Assembly: GCA_016705235.1 (NCBI GenBank)
Contig: JADIYP010000002.1
Coordinates: 1 to 64,000 of the forward strand
Length of the DNA stretch: 64,000 bases
From: Candidatus Leptovillus affinis
GTDB lineage: Bacteria > Chloroflexota > Anaerolineae > Promineifilales > Promineifilaceae
Direction of reading: 5' to 3'
This document shows positions 38,530 through 47,626 of this stretch, one piece after another. Both the position numbers and the translations under genes were made by a program. Numbering within the stretch: the first letter of the stretch is position 1; each line of letters opens with the position of its first letter. The notes beneath the pieces were generated by a model. The model worked only from the letters and a program-made list of their open reading frames with translations, searched no databases and had not been told where the DNA came from.

Positions 38530-41500
38530 CTACTTCACCGCCGCCGGTAGAAAAATATGATGCGCCGCGCCGGTGGCGTCTATTAAATTCAGAACGACAT
38601 CATCCACGTACAAGGCGGTACGGCCGTTCCACCCATCATTGTACGCCCCAAACAACAACACCAGCGACCGCCCGGCATACGGCTTCAGGTTGGCATCCAC
38701 CCGCCGCCATGCCTGACCATTGCTCAGTCCCCAATCAATTGTGCCTACAATCGCCTGGGTTGATGGGTCCAGCAGCAGCACATACTGCGCATCGCCGCTG
38801 GCTGGCTGGGCGGGCAGCCCCTCAGATGCAGCCATTTGTTCCGGGAATACGGCCGTCTGCGACACGGCCGTCGCCTCCCCAGACACCGGATACACATAAA
38901 AAGAGAGATTCGCCCCGGCAATTCCCGCCGGAATTGTCACCACCTGCCGCGCCGACGAGTACCCATACACGTTGGCTTCGTTGTCTAACCCAACCTGCAA
39001 GGCGCGACGGCCGTTATACACCACCTGCGACGAATATTCCCCAGGCGTCGGCGTCACTGGCAGTTCCCATCCCCCGTCAGCCTCAAACCCACCGTTGATC
39101 AGCACACTGGTCGCCAGCGTGCTGTAGCGCCACACACCGGCGGTCGAAGCCACAAAGACATTTCCGGCCCCATCCACGGCCACATCCTGCAAACAAGGCG
39201 CTCCCGGCGGCGACCCCACCAACGTCCAACCAACGCCGCCATCCCGCGACCGGTACAAATCTTGCCCGGCAAGCGTGTAGGCCGTGTGGTCGGTGGCAAA
39301 ATCCGGCGAAAAGGCCAGCCCGCCGATTTCTTGTTCCGGCAGGCCATCCATCACCGGCGTCCAGTTCACCCCGCCATCCGTCGAGCGGAAAACAGCTGCG
39401 TGCTGCGTGTAATCGGGCGGATTAGACCAGGAAGCCGCTGCCAGCAAGGTCTGGTCAGCGGCAAAATTGGGCGACACCCGCAGGTCAGAGACGTATTGAT
39501 CGCCGTTCAGTCCGGTCAGCGCCTTGGTCCAGGTGGCGCCATTGTCCGGCGTCCGCCAGAAGCCATTACTGCTGCCCACAAACAAACGGCCGTCAGCCGG
39601 AACATCCGGCGGCAGAGCCAGTTTTTGCGCGCGGCTGGACGCATCGGGCGGCCAATTGGGCAGCGGCAGCCAGGTAGCGCCATCATCGGTGGAACGTTGG
39701 ACACGGCCGTTATTTCCCGTGGCATAAATGGTCCCATCGCCGGCAAAACCGGGCGAAATGGCCAGACTGCTCACATAATCCGTGCTGTATACGTTCGTCC
39801 AGGCCGCACCGCCAGTTTGCGTGCGGTAAATCGACGCGCCGATGCCCGTGCCGCTGGCACTCGCGGCAAACATCGTCTGGTCGTTGGCCACATCCGGCGA
39901 AATGGCCAGCGCGGCAATGCTGTAATAGCTGTTGCCAGCCTGTAAACCCTGCGGCTGCCAATGATGGCCGCCATCCAGGCTGCCAAAAACGCCATGATCG
40001 CTCGTCCCGGCCAGCAGCAGCGATTCGTCGTCGCTGAGGGCCAGCACGCCGCTGCGCAAAACGGCAAACCCCTCCGCTGCCTCCTTCACTAAACCGGTTG
40101 ATGGATCGGCGGACAACAGGCGAAACACGCCTGACGGCGTGCCCACCAATAACACCGCATCCCCTGGCCACTGCGGCGAAATGGCCAATCGGCTGATGGA
40201 AAGCCCCGCATATTCCGGCACGGCCGTCCACGTCAACCCGCCATCCACCGACCAGTACAACCCGCTGTTCGTCCCGGCAAACATTGTCTGATCCACAGCA
40301 AACTGCGGCGAAACCGCCAGCGCCCAAATATAGGTCACCTCAGCCGCCACCGTGCGGCTGATCCAGGTCGTACCGCCATCGGTGGACAGGTGGATGGCTT
40401 GCCCGCCGCCCCACACTGTCTGGTCGGCGGCAAAATTGGGTGAAACGGCCACGGCCGTTACACTCTGCGAGAGAACCCCCGTCCACGTCAGCCCGCGATC
40501 CGTCGAGCGGTAAAAGCCATCACCGCGCCCGCCAAAAATGGTCTGATCGGCGGCAAAGTCAGGCGAATACGTCAGTTCGCCCAACGAAAAGTTAAGACCG
40601 GTCCACGTTTGCCCGCCGTCTTCGCTGACATTTAATCCGCCATACCCACCGGCGGCCACCAGATGCCCGCTAACCGGAAAGTCCGGGGCCACAGCCACAT
40701 CGGTGATGGCTCCGAACGTGCCGTTATACAACGCTTCGACCTGCGCCCATGTCTGCCCGGCGTCGGCGGAGCGGAACAAGCCGCCCCAGGTGGCCGCAAA
40801 GACGGTCTGGTCTGTGGCAAAGTCAGGCGAAAAGGCAAAGTCGTGCACGGCCGTGCTGTACTCATACGCTTCCGTTCCGGCGAACGACGGCGCCCACGTC
40901 TGCCCGGCGTCTTGGGAGCGGATAATGCCCAATCCCGATCCGCCGCCACGAAAACTGGTCAGCCATTCGCCGGCAAAGGCCAGGCCGTCCGCCGCAAAAT
41001 TGGGCGATACAGCCAGCGCGTTGGCCTTGCCGCCGCGCGGCCCCTCGCTTTGCCACGCCCCGCCCTCGGCCAGGCTGCCCTGGGAAATTGTGGTGGCGTG
41101 AATGCCGCCATCGCCGGCCGCGTAGAGCAGGAAGGAATGGGTAGGCGTGCTGGTCAGAGCGGAAACGGCCGTGCCCGGCAAAGCCCCGGCAACCGGCTGC
41201 CAATCCGTCCCGCCAGCGGTTGAACGATAAACAAACGGGGTTCCCGCCGCGCCATACTGCGCCCCGGCCAACACCGAGCCATCCACGCCAAACGCCAAAC
41301 TGCCGATGACCAGCGGCTGCCCATTTTGCTCCGGGGGAATGGTGGTGGGCAGCGTTTGCCAGGTCGCGCCGCCATCTATGGTGCGGTAAACGGCCGTAGC
41401 CGAATAGGTGTTGGCGCGGGCGGCCGCGTAAACCGTCTGGCTGGCCCCATAGGCCGGCGATATCGCCAGCGCAGTGACGTATGCCGTCGGCATTACCCGC

Positions 41501-43221
41501 GTCCAGACAAACCCACCATTGGTCGACCGGTGAACGCCGTCATCGGCCATGCCTGCGAAGAGCGTCTGGTCGATGGCGTAGTTGGGCGAGACAAGCAACC
41601 GCTGCACATTCAGCCCCGGCGCGACCAGCGCCCAGGTGCTGCCGCCATCGGTGCTGCGATAAACGCCCACAGCCATCGTGTAACTGAGCGCCGAGGCCCA
41701 AACCGTATGGTCGTTGGCGTAATTGGGCGAGATGGCGATGGCGTTGTAGGCATGGGCGATGGGGGAAACGGCCGTCCAGTTTTCGCCGCCATCTGTCGTG
41801 CGGTAAATGCCGCCCTCCACAAATCCATGCTGCCCAATCATGCCTGTGGCCGCAAAAGCCGTTTCATCCACGGCAAAATTGGGCGAAAAGGCCAGACCAT
41901 TTACCCGCGCCAGCCGCCCGCTAACCTGCCGCCAACTTTGCCCGCCATCGCGGGAAAGCTGCACATTACCCGCGTCATCGGTGATGCTGCCGCTGTCAAA
42001 ACGAAGCTGTTCAAAATAGCCGGTTCCGGCCAACATTACCTGCGGGTCGTTGGGAGCCAGAGCAAAGGCGCGTACAGTTAACTGTGGCAGCCCGTCATTC
42101 ACCTGGTACCAACTGTCGCCTCGATAAGGGGAGAAAGCGATGCCTGCGCGGGTGGCGGCAAACGCACGGCCGTCCCAGGTCTGATCCGGCGCCAACGCCA
42201 ACGCCCGCACACCGCCGCCCAACAAACCACCCTGATACGACGAAGCAGGATCGTACCATCCGGCCGTTTGCCAGCTAACGCCGCCATCCAACGAACGGAA
42301 TGGGCCAGGATCGGCCGAACTGGCAACCTGGATCACTCGGTCGGCGGCAAAGGTGGGCGAAAAAGCGATGCTGAAATCGCCGCCGGAGGCCAATGTCAGA
42401 CCAGGGACAACAGCCCAGGTAACGCCGGCATCGGTAGACAGGTGTACCAGGCCACTGGCGGCAATTGCTAAAAGCACATGATCAACGGCAAAGTCTGGCG
42501 AAACAGCCAGCGTGCTAAAATTACCGCTTAGGCCAGTGGGCAGCCAGGTTACGCCGCCATCTGTAGATTTGTAGAGACCATCATTCGGGACAATGGCGAA
42601 AAGCATTTGATCAATGGCGTACGCCGGGGAAAAGGCCAGCGCGATCACATCATGGGCGGCCAACCAGCCGTCTGCCGCGATGAAAACACGGCCGCCATCT
42701 ACAGAAGTGTAGGTGAGGTTATTATGCCCGGTCAGCAGATAAACGGTCTGGTCGGTGGCAAAGTTGGGCGAGACAACCAGGGCCAGGGCGTCGGGGAAAG
42801 TGGTTGGTGAGGCAGTTGGCTGCCAGGAATCGCCGCGATCGGTGGAGCGCTGAACCGTGTAGCCGGTTGTCCACAGGCCGGCCAGCGCAAAAAGGGTGTC
42901 GTCGGTCGCAAAATCAGGCGAAATAGCCAGATCGACGACAACTTGATCATCCAGTCCGGCGGGAGACCAATCGTAAGTGCTGTTCTGACTGCGATAAACG
43001 CCGCGCCCGGACAATCCGGCGTAGAGGGTGTTATCGGCGGCAAAACCGGGCGAAAGAACGATGTCCGTGACGCTGCCTCCGGTAGGGCCGGGAAGCGTCT
43101 GCCAAGAAAGCGCAGCAGTTTGTAGGTGATGGGTTTGAGCGTTCGCAGGGGTGTTGGGGGCAATGACCAGCAAGAGAATACAAAAAATCAAGGTCAGACT
43201 AAAAAAGCGTCTGGTAATCAT
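38530..43221 (-). CDS. Giant secreted BNR/sortilin-like repeat protein
   Basis: The 1563-residue protein has a clear signal peptide (TRRFFSLTLIFCILLLVIA, then cleavage near NAQ). Nearly the whole body is made of repeats of about 35-45 residues built on SPNFAADQTVFAG followed by GLYRSTDGGVTWT. The Asp-box (S-x-D-x-G-x-x-W) and the YCF48/sortilin-like layout indicate several tandem beta-propellers. A separate beta-sandwich-like region follows near residue 1390 (LINGGFEADGGWELPVTPTP and on). The last residues, HIFLPAAVK, resemble short hydrophobic-basic tails common on exported Chloroflexota proteins and may direct anchoring or sorting (inference). No catalytic motif is seen; adhesion or polymer binding is a guess. 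Confidence 0.88.
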   Translation of the reverse strand: MITRRFFSLTLIFCILLLVIAPNTPANAQTHHLQTAALSWQTLPGPTGGSVTDIVLSPGFAADNTLYAGLSGRGVYRSQNSTYDWSPAGLDDQVVVDLAISPDFATDDTLFALAGLWTTGYTVQRSTDRGDSWQPTASPTTFPDALALVVSPNFATDQTVYLLTGHNNLTYTSVDGGRVFIAADGWLAAHDVIALAFSPAYAIDQMLFAIVPNDGLYKSTDGGVTWLPTGLSGNFSTLAVSPDFAVDHVLLAIAASGLVHLSTDAGVTWAVVPGLTLASGGDFSIAFSPTFAADRVIQVASSADPGPFRSLDGGVSWQTAGWYDPASSYQGGLLGGGVRALALAPDQTWDGRAFAATRAGIAFSPYRGDSWYQVNDGLPQLTVRAFALAPNDPQVMLAGTGYFEQLRFDSGSITDDAGNVQLSRDGGQSWRQVSGRLARVNGLAFSPNFAVDETAFAATGMIGQHGFVEGGIYRTTDGGENWTAVSPIAHAYNAIAISPNYANDHTVWASALSYTMAVGVYRSTDGGSTWALVAPGLNVQRLLVSPNYAIDQTLFAGMADDGVHRSTNGGFVWTRVMPTAYVTALAISPAYGASQTVYAAARANTYSATAVYRTIDGGATWQTLPTTIPPEQNGQPLVIGSLAFGVDGSVLAGAQYGAAGTPFVYRSTAGGTDWQPVAGALPGTAVSALTSTPTHSFLLYAAGDGGIHATTISQGSLAEGGAWQSEGPRGGKANALAVSPNFAADGLAFAGEWLTSFRGGGSGLGIIRSQDAGQTWAPSFAGTEAYEYSTAVHDFAFSPDFATDQTVFAATWGGLFRSADAGQTWAQVEALYNGTFGAITDVAVAPDFPVSGHLVAAGGYGGLNVSEDGGQTWTGLNFSLGELTYSPDFAADQTIFGGRGDGFYRSTDRGLTWTGVLSQSVTAVAVSPNFAADQTVWGGGQAIHLSTDGGTTWISRTVAAEVTYIWALAVSPQFAVDQTMFAGTNSGLYWSVDGGLTWTAVPEYAGLSISRLAISPQWPGDAVLLVGTPSGVFRLLSADPSTGLVKEAAEGFAVLRSGVLALSDDESLLLAGTSDHGVFGSLDGGHHWQPQGLQAGNSYYSIAALAISPDVANDQTMFAASASGTGIGASIYRTQTGGAAWTNVYSTDYVSSLAISPGFAGDGTIYATGNNGRVQRSTDDGATWLPLPNWPPDASSRAQKLALPPDVPADGRLFVGSSNGFWRTPDNGATWTKALTGLNGDQYVSDLRVSPNFAADQTLLAAASWSNPPDYTQHAAVFRSTDGGVNWTPVMDGLPEQEIGGLAFSPDFATDHTAYTLAGQDLYRSRDGGVGWTLVGSPPGAPCLQDVAVDGAGNVFVASTAGVWRYSTLATSVLINGGFEADGGWELPVTPTPGEYSSQVVYNGRRALQVGLDNEANVYGYSSARQVVTIPAGIAGANLSFYVYPVSGEATAVSQTAVFPEQMAASEGLPAQPASGDAQYVLLLDPSTQAIVGTIDWGLSNGQAWRRVDANLKPYAGRSLVLLFGAYNDGWNGRTALYVDDVVLNLIDATGAAHHIFLPAAVK

Positions 43222-43415
43222 TGACTCATCTCACAGGTTATAGGAAATGGGGATGGCGTTCTCCATTGTCGCTGGAAATCGACCGGTCTTGACACGACGC
43301 GCCACGGCAAGACGGCCGTTGCACACCCTGTCATCATAACATAGGAAGCAAGGCCCAGTCGGCCGATTTTATGCGATTTTCACGGGAACAGCGCAAGAAA
43401 AAGCATCTATTGCAA
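43222..43415. other. Gene-free spacer upstream of the BNR gene
   Basis: This divergent spacer becomes AT-rich towards 43415. I see no gene in it. It carries one ACGGCCGT octamer (43312). The palindrome and promoter listed next to it complete the roughly 330-bp gap. Confidence 0.5.
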
Positions 43416-43448
43416 AGAATATATTATAATATCTGCATTATATATTCT
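43416..43448. promoter_or_regulatory. AT-rich inverted repeat, operator candidate
   Basis: AGAATATAT and its complement ATATATTCT are 15 bases apart, about 30 bases upstream of a consensus promoter. A small helix-turn-helix-like protein is made from that promoter, so autoregulation at this site is possible but untested. Confidence 0.4.
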
Positions 43449-43478
43449 ATTTTATAAAAACTAAACTATAAACGTTGA

Positions 43479-43506
43479 TTGACATGGACAAACCGATCCT
43501 TATAAT
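43479..43506 (+). promoter_or_regulatory. Consensus sigma-70 promoter
   Basis: TTGACA (43479-43484) and TATAAT (43501-43506) match consensus exactly with a 16-bp spacer. Transcription would begin near 43513, giving a leader of about 36 bases to the small regulator gene at 43549. Confidence 0.8.
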
Positions 43507-43548
43507 ACATGACATAAATAAAAAGATTATTTTCGAGAAGGGGCAAAG

Positions 43549-43803
43549 ATGGCGAGTGGTCACATTCGGCTAAATCGCCGTTTTTTCTCTGAGGACAAGC
43601 TAAGAAATACAAACCCACATCGGCTGTCACTTGACGAAAAAATATCGCGCCCGACGATATTGCGCTACCTGCGCGAAGACAATGTAGATACTTTTTCAGG
43701 TGATGTGCTTTATGCCATTCTTGTAGGCGGCTTCGGCATGAGCCGCGAACAAGTAGAGCAGCTTACAGTGGGTGAATTATTTGAGGTTGTTACCGGAGAA
43801 TAG
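43549..43803 (+). CDS. Small XRE-like regulator candidate
   Basis: The 84-residue protein starts behind AAGGGG and a perfect sigma-70 promoter. Its middle (LSLDEKISRPTILRYLREDN, then TFSGDVLYAILVGGFGMSRE) resembles short Chloroflexota helix-turn-helix proteins of the XRE type, in which the second helix contains T-x-x-R-Y and a later helix ends in a Leu/Ile-rich stretch. The family call is weak and DNA binding is inferred. The gene is short but translates cleanly and has the best promoter in the region, so it is very likely real. Confidence 0.6.
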   Translation: MASGHIRLNRRFFSEDKLRNTNPHRLSLDEKISRPTILRYLREDNVDTFSGDVLYAILVGGFGMSREQVEQLTVGELFEVVTGE

Positions 43804-43946
43804 ACGGATTGAAGCTCACAACAGAAACTCCATATTTTTGAATCCTGAAAGCCGGAAGTTGCTGGTTCATGATTTCTGGTAAAGCGTGACATCATTTTTA
43901 TACCGGGTTTTAACATTTGCCTGAGCAACTGCCAGAAACAGAGCAG

Positions 43947-43974
43947 TTGCCTTTCCATAATGTAAAGTTATAAT
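43947..43974 (+). promoter_or_regulatory. Promoter giving an apparently leaderless mRNA
   Basis: TTGCCT and TATAAT are spaced by 16 bp. The -10 box ends seven bases before the ATG at 43982, so transcription should begin at or next to the start codon. No ribosome site lies between them. Confidence 0.5.
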
Positions 43975-43981
43975 GTGAGTT

Positions 43982-45271
43982 ATGTTAGCTTATGCTAAGG
44001 CGCTGTTGGTATTACCGGCGTGGTTTCGGGTATGGTTCAAACAATTTTTAACGTTTGTAGGCATCCGAGGTCCGCAGCAGCTAGCCTTAGGCGTCTTAAA
44101 AGGGTCGTTTGACACATTATTGCTGGTCCTTCTAGGCACGGGTTTTGTTGCTGGCGGCCGATTCGTAATGGATGGCCAATATGCGCTGCCCAGCTCAATC
44201 CAATCCACAGCCCTGAAGTGGGCGCCAATTGCCGACCGCATTGCCCGCAATGCAGACATTCCCAGAGAAATACCATTGGTTTTATGGTTTAAAGAGAACA
44301 GTATGCTGTCCACAAATCCCGAAAATTGTACTGGAATTATTGGCGCATACGATCTGGTGCGCACCGGAGAGCTGCCCTGTTTTACGCCTGGCCCTATTTC
44401 CGACCTGGAAGTTGCGGAGCAACTGGCAATTGCCGCCAGCGAATTCAAAAAACGGTGCCCGGAAATTTCCTATTACACGCAAAACCCTGAAGAGATTAAA
44501 CGCTGCTATTTTGCCTATAATGCCGGCATGGGGGCTGCGGCAAGGCTGGATGCGAACCAATCGGCTTATGTGATGAACAATTTCGACAAAGCTCACACCA
44601 ACATGGTTTATTCCGACGTGGAATTGGGCACGGTGGTGGTGCAGCAGTTAGGGGCATGGCCGGCACATTTAGCCATGCAAAGTTTGGTCGTTTCGCAAAT
44701 AGATGTAGGGGGAGAGGAACGGCCGTTAACCATTGCCATCATCGACCTCAGCAACCGCATTTATGATTGGACTAGCTCCGCCCTTACCAACCTCAGCAGC
44801 ACAGTTCTGGGTGTCGACAGCGACATGCTCTTCCCAACAACTCGCAGTGTGGACGATGAAACCTGTATTGGCAAACCCCACGCTCTGGGCAACCCTACCC
44901 TGAGACCCCGATTAAACCCGGTCACATTTGCCCCGATTCTGACCCAAGATGTTCATGGTTGCAGCTACAGCCTGCCGGGACTCGATATCTCCAGCGATGA
45001 CAGCACCGCCATTTTACAGGCCCCTATGCCCGGTGAAGTAACCACCTTCACGGATCGCTGGTACAACACCACTATTCGAATTGAAAATGAAGAATGGATT
45101 GTTTGGCTGCTTCATCCTCGTTCTTACCTGGTCGAATCAGGACCTGTCAAGCGCGGCCAGGCGGTTGGGGTGATGGGCGCAGTGGGCTACGCCACCGGTC
45201 CCCATGTTCATTACACCATCTACGATAAAACCAACAAAACCTTTGTAGACCCGCAAGGATTTTTACCCTGA
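43982..45271 (+). CDS. Membrane lytic transglycosylase/M23-like fusion
   Basis: The 429-residue protein has an N-terminal membrane helix (SFDTLLLVLLGTGFVAGG, about residues 40-60). The next 130 residues look like a lysozyme/SLT-type domain: LVLWFKENSMLST with a possible catalytic Glu, GIIGAYDL, and CYFAYNAGMGAA. The last 110 residues look like an M23 domain: LQAPMPGEVTTFTDRW, WLLHPRSYLV and GYATGPHVHYTIYD with the HxH pair. The expected HxGxD motif reads LPGLD, so the first zinc ligand is Leu and peptidase activity is doubtful. It probably acts on peptidoglycan in a LysM-containing envelope cluster. It resembles conjugation hydrolases but no conjugation genes are present. Confidence 0.7.
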   Translation: MLAYAKALLVLPAWFRVWFKQFLTFVGIRGPQQLALGVLKGSFDTLLLVLLGTGFVAGGRFVMDGQYALPSSIQSTALKWAPIADRIARNADIPREIPLVLWFKENSMLSTNPENCTGIIGAYDLVRTGELPCFTPGPISDLEVAEQLAIAASEFKKRCPEISYYTQNPEEIKRCYFAYNAGMGAAARLDANQSAYVMNNFDKAHTNMVYSDVELGTVVVQQLGAWPAHLAMQSLVVSQIDVGGEERPLTIAIIDLSNRIYDWTSSALTNLSSTVLGVDSDMLFPTTRSVDDETCIGKPHALGNPTLRPRLNPVTFAPILTQDVHGCSYSLPGLDISSDDSTAILQAPMPGEVTTFTDRWYNTTIRIENEEWIVWLLHPRSYLVESGPVKRGQAVGVMGAVGYATGPHVHYTIYDKTNKTFVDPQGFLP

Positions 45272-45301
45272 CCCTGTAGAGAAGAAGTAAGGAGTATCAT
45301 C

Positions 45302-45826
45302 ATGGATTTGAATCTTGGTCAACTTTTACGTTTTATCCCGCTTGTGGTTGGGCTAATTTTAGCCTACCATCTCATTTTCAAGGTACAACTACCAAAATCT
45401 GGCATTTGGTCGATCATTACTTACTTTGTCGGCATATTGCTTGTTTTCGTGGCGGTTAGCTTTATCATTACCCAGGTGTTTGCGACGTGGGCTAATGATT
45501 TACTGGAGGCTGGTACTTCGTCTGAATGGCAGCAGGTCATGAATACATCGTCGAGCATCCTTGATTCTGCATTCAACACCAACACAAGCCCTGGCAATCC
45601 TTCTGCCGCAACGCCGACGCCGCCTACTTTGATCATTGTTACGCCAACTCCTCCCGGTTCTGGCGGGGGTGGCGGCGGTAATGCAATTCAATACACTGTT
45701 GTCCAAGGGGATAATTTAACCAGTATCGCCGCCCGGTTCGGCACAACCGTAAGTGCCATAAAAGCCGCCAATGGCCTGACATCTGACCTGATATACGTGG
45801 GTCAGGTACTGATAGTGCCGCAATAA
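45302..45826 (+). CDS. LysM-domain membrane protein
   Basis: The 174-residue protein starts behind AAGGAG. Two membrane helices (about residues 10-26 and 34-60) are followed by a Thr/Pro/Ser-rich linker and a glycine run, then one LysM domain at the C-terminus: [20 protein letters not shown] and ending VGQVLIVPQ. LysM binds GlcNAc-containing peptidoglycan. Its start lies 30 bp after the transglycosylase-like gene, so the two probably form an operon and act at the cell wall. The linker length suggests the LysM reaches away from the membrane. Confidence 0.9.
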   Translation: MDLNLGQLLRFIPLVVGLILAYHLIFKVQLPKSGIWSIITYFVGILLVFVAVSFIITQVFATWANDLLEAGTSSEWQQVMNTSSSILDSAFNTNTSPGNPSAATPTPPTLIIVTPTPPGSGGGGGGNAIQYTVVQGDNLTSIAARFGTTVSAIKAANGLTSDLIYVGQVLIVPQ

Positions 45827-45875
45827 ATGATGCTTGATCTTATGCGCATATTTAACACGATGAAAGCGGGGTGGC

Positions 45876-46526
45876 ATGGCAAATAGAAGGGCATCCACTG
45901 GCACATTTGGGTGGGCGAGAAGGCGGTGGAAGCGCCTGCCCACTGATTTTCGTTGGCACATTGAGGACTCGTTTCAGCCAGAAGATATTTCGGAGCGGTT
46001 GCTGCCGGGGGAAACACCTATCCTGCAAATTGGGCTTGCCTGGTATCGCGCATTTCCGGCGAATATCATTTTTAGATATTTAACCTTGCTGATCGTGCTG
46101 ACGATTGTGAGTACGGCCGTTCTTCTTCTTCTTGGCTACCTGCAAATACTTAGTTATTGGTTTGCTCTTGTACCTATATTTGTCGTGGTCAGCCTAATTT
46201 CTGGCAGCGCTCGCCAATACATTGTCTATAACCAATGGCGGGTGCTGAAGACAAACAAACGTCTGATCATTTCGCTGCCGCAGCCAAAGGGCTTCCCCCT
46301 TATTGATAACATTGAAATAAAAGGCATGCCCACCGTCATCGACACCAACTGGTCACGAAATCCTGGTTGGCGCGTTTTTCAGTTTTTTACCGGCGCGCGT
46401 GATATGTATATCAGCATGGTGGCCTACAAATTTAATGAAGACACGGCTCGCGTTGGCGATGCCTTGATTATTCCTGACGTCACCTTGCGCGACGTTCTGG
46501 AGTTTAAGAAAGTCGTTTTTGGGTAA
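45876..46526 (+). CDS. Membrane protein with PH-like domain
   Basis: The 216-residue protein has a basic N-terminus (GWARRRWKRLPTDFRW), then two helices (about residues 66-108: RYLTLLIVLTIVSTAVLLLL and FALVPIFVVVSLISG). The C-terminal half begins YIVYNQWRVLKTNKRLIISL, as in bacterial PH-like membrane domains, and includes IKGMPTVIDTNW and FFTGARDMYISM, with an ending VTLRDVLEFKKVVFG. I know no function. It follows the LysM gene by 49 bp and is the last gene before a strong terminator, so the envelope cluster probably ends here. Confidence 0.6.
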   Translation: MANRRASTGTFGWARRRWKRLPTDFRWHIEDSFQPEDISERLLPGETPILQIGLAWYRAFPANIIFRYLTLLIVLTIVSTAVLLLLGYLQILSYWFALVPIFVVVSLISGSARQYIVYNQWRVLKTNKRLIISLPQPKGFPLIDNIEIKGMPTVIDTNWSRNPGWRVFQFFTGARDMYISMVAYKFNEDTARVGDALIIPDVTLRDVLEFKKVVFG

Positions 46527-46554
46527 CGACCCTGATTATCGTCACGCCAAACAA

Positions 46555-46582
46555 AAAAGCGCTCTTATTGAAGAGCGCTTTT
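46555..46582 (+). terminator. Rho-independent terminator
   Basis: AAAAGCGCTCTT, loop ATTG and the complement AAGAGCGCTTTT are followed by TTATTTTAT. It ends the run of envelope genes. An open frame across it (46519-46734) is therefore not considered a gene. Confidence 0.85.
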
Positions 46583-46660
46583 TATTTTATATGCTGGGGC
46601 TTTTCGGATTTCTCAAGGATGACCCAGAGAGTTCGCCCGCGATTAATGTTTTGGAGATTC

Positions 46661-46695
46661 CAGATTGGTTCGATCTTAAAGATTGGACCAATCTG
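46661..46695. repeat. CAGATTGG hairpin
   Basis: CAGATTGGTTC and GGACCAATCTG pair with one mismatch over 11 bp. It lies beyond the stop of the cold-shock gene and may be its terminator. The arms resemble the AGATTGGACC arms of the element at 52425-52619. Confidence 0.5.
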
Positions 46696-46728
46696 AGTAA
46701 AATACAAAAGCATTCTCGACTGCTGAAG

Positions 46729-47220
46729 TTATGAGGCCACTTCGCCTGAATATGGCTCGATCTCCATGGCTTCAGGCCCTTTACGTGTTTCCTCAACATC
46801 ATACAAGACCCACTGACCTTCATTCAGGTCTTCCGGGCGGCCAACTGTGCTGGATTTGTGGAAAAATATCTCTTCCCCTGCGCCACGGACTAAAAAGCCA
46901 TACCCTTTTTGCGGGTTATACCATTTGAGCCGGCCGATATATTTGCCGGTTTGTGGATCGATCTGAATGGGGAATGAGGCATCGAATTCGCCGGGCGCGT
47001 CTGAAACGGCCGTCTGGACGGCCGCTTTAGGCTGAGATTCGCTGCGTTCGGGGCGATCGTTGGGTGTGGACACCGCTGCTGGCGCCTGGAAATCGCCTAA
47101 TTGAGAAAGATACATTGGTTCAAGCGGTAAACCGGCCTGGCTTAATCGCCGCTGCATTTCGACGGTGAAAATAAATTCGACGCCGTCTTCATCCTTTGCT
47201 CTTCGGTCTCTAAAGTTCAT
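46729..47220 (-). CDS. Cold-shock-domain protein with N-terminal extension
   Basis: The 163-residue protein starts at ATG 47220 (MNFRDRRAKDEDGVEF) with GGAG ten bases upstream; a TTG frame starts ten codons earlier. The first 95 residues are charged or low-complexity and unlike any domain I know. The cold-shock domain at the C-terminus has GRLKWYNPQKGYGFLVRGAG (RNP1 in KGYGFL) and EEIFFHKSSTVGRPEDL (RNP2), then WVLYDVEETRKGPEAMEIE. Cold-shock proteins bind single-stranded RNA or DNA. The extension makes it about two and a half times the size of a usual CspA. Confidence 0.88.
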   Translation of the reverse strand: MNFRDRRAKDEDGVEFIFTVEMQRRLSQAGLPLEPMYLSQLGDFQAPAAVSTPNDRPERSESQPKAAVQTAVSDAPGEFDASFPIQIDPQTGKYIGRLKWYNPQKGYGFLVRGAGEEIFFHKSSTVGRPEDLNEGQWVLYDVEETRKGPEAMEIEPYSGEVAS

Positions 47221-47325
47221 CCTATCTTGTCTCCGTTTCCGTTCGTACAAACAGTGAAAGTCTTTTGCTTGCTGTCATCGTTTCATGTGAATTGATTTAA
47301 TGACTAATATCTATTCAGGTTTCTC

Positions 47326-47432
47326 CAGCAGTTTGTCGGAAAAGTACCCGTAGCCGCGGTTTCTTACCGCGTCTTCCAGAGGCGGGGTAAGGATACCCCG
47401 GCTACAAAAAGAGGTTCTCCGATAGACTGCTA
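47326..47432. repeat. MITE-like element, copy 2
   Basis: It has terminal inverted repeats AGCAGTTTGTCGGA and the complement of AGCAGTCTATCGGA, and inner arms like those of copy 1 at 28384-28490 in opposite orientation; about five differences over 103 aligned bases. The 47.2-47.6 kb gap holds this element, decayed AGACCC/GGGTTT arms near 47500-47560, and no gene. Confidence 0.75.
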
Positions 47433-47626
47433 GAAAGACCTTAAGGAATGTGAATTAAACAACTTACAGAACTGAGATTGTAGATTATTTAATCCGCGTT
47501 CCCAAGGGTTTAAGTTTCTTAAGGTCTATCTTCTTTAATGCAAACCCTTAGGGTCGATATAGCCACAATGATTATACCTATTTTTCTTGCATCCGGTATG
47601 TCGATTTACACGAGGGCGTCCAGTGA

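Noticed and set aside
46519..46734. 71-codon frame after the PH-like gene
   Set aside because: It contains a clear terminator and a second hairpin.
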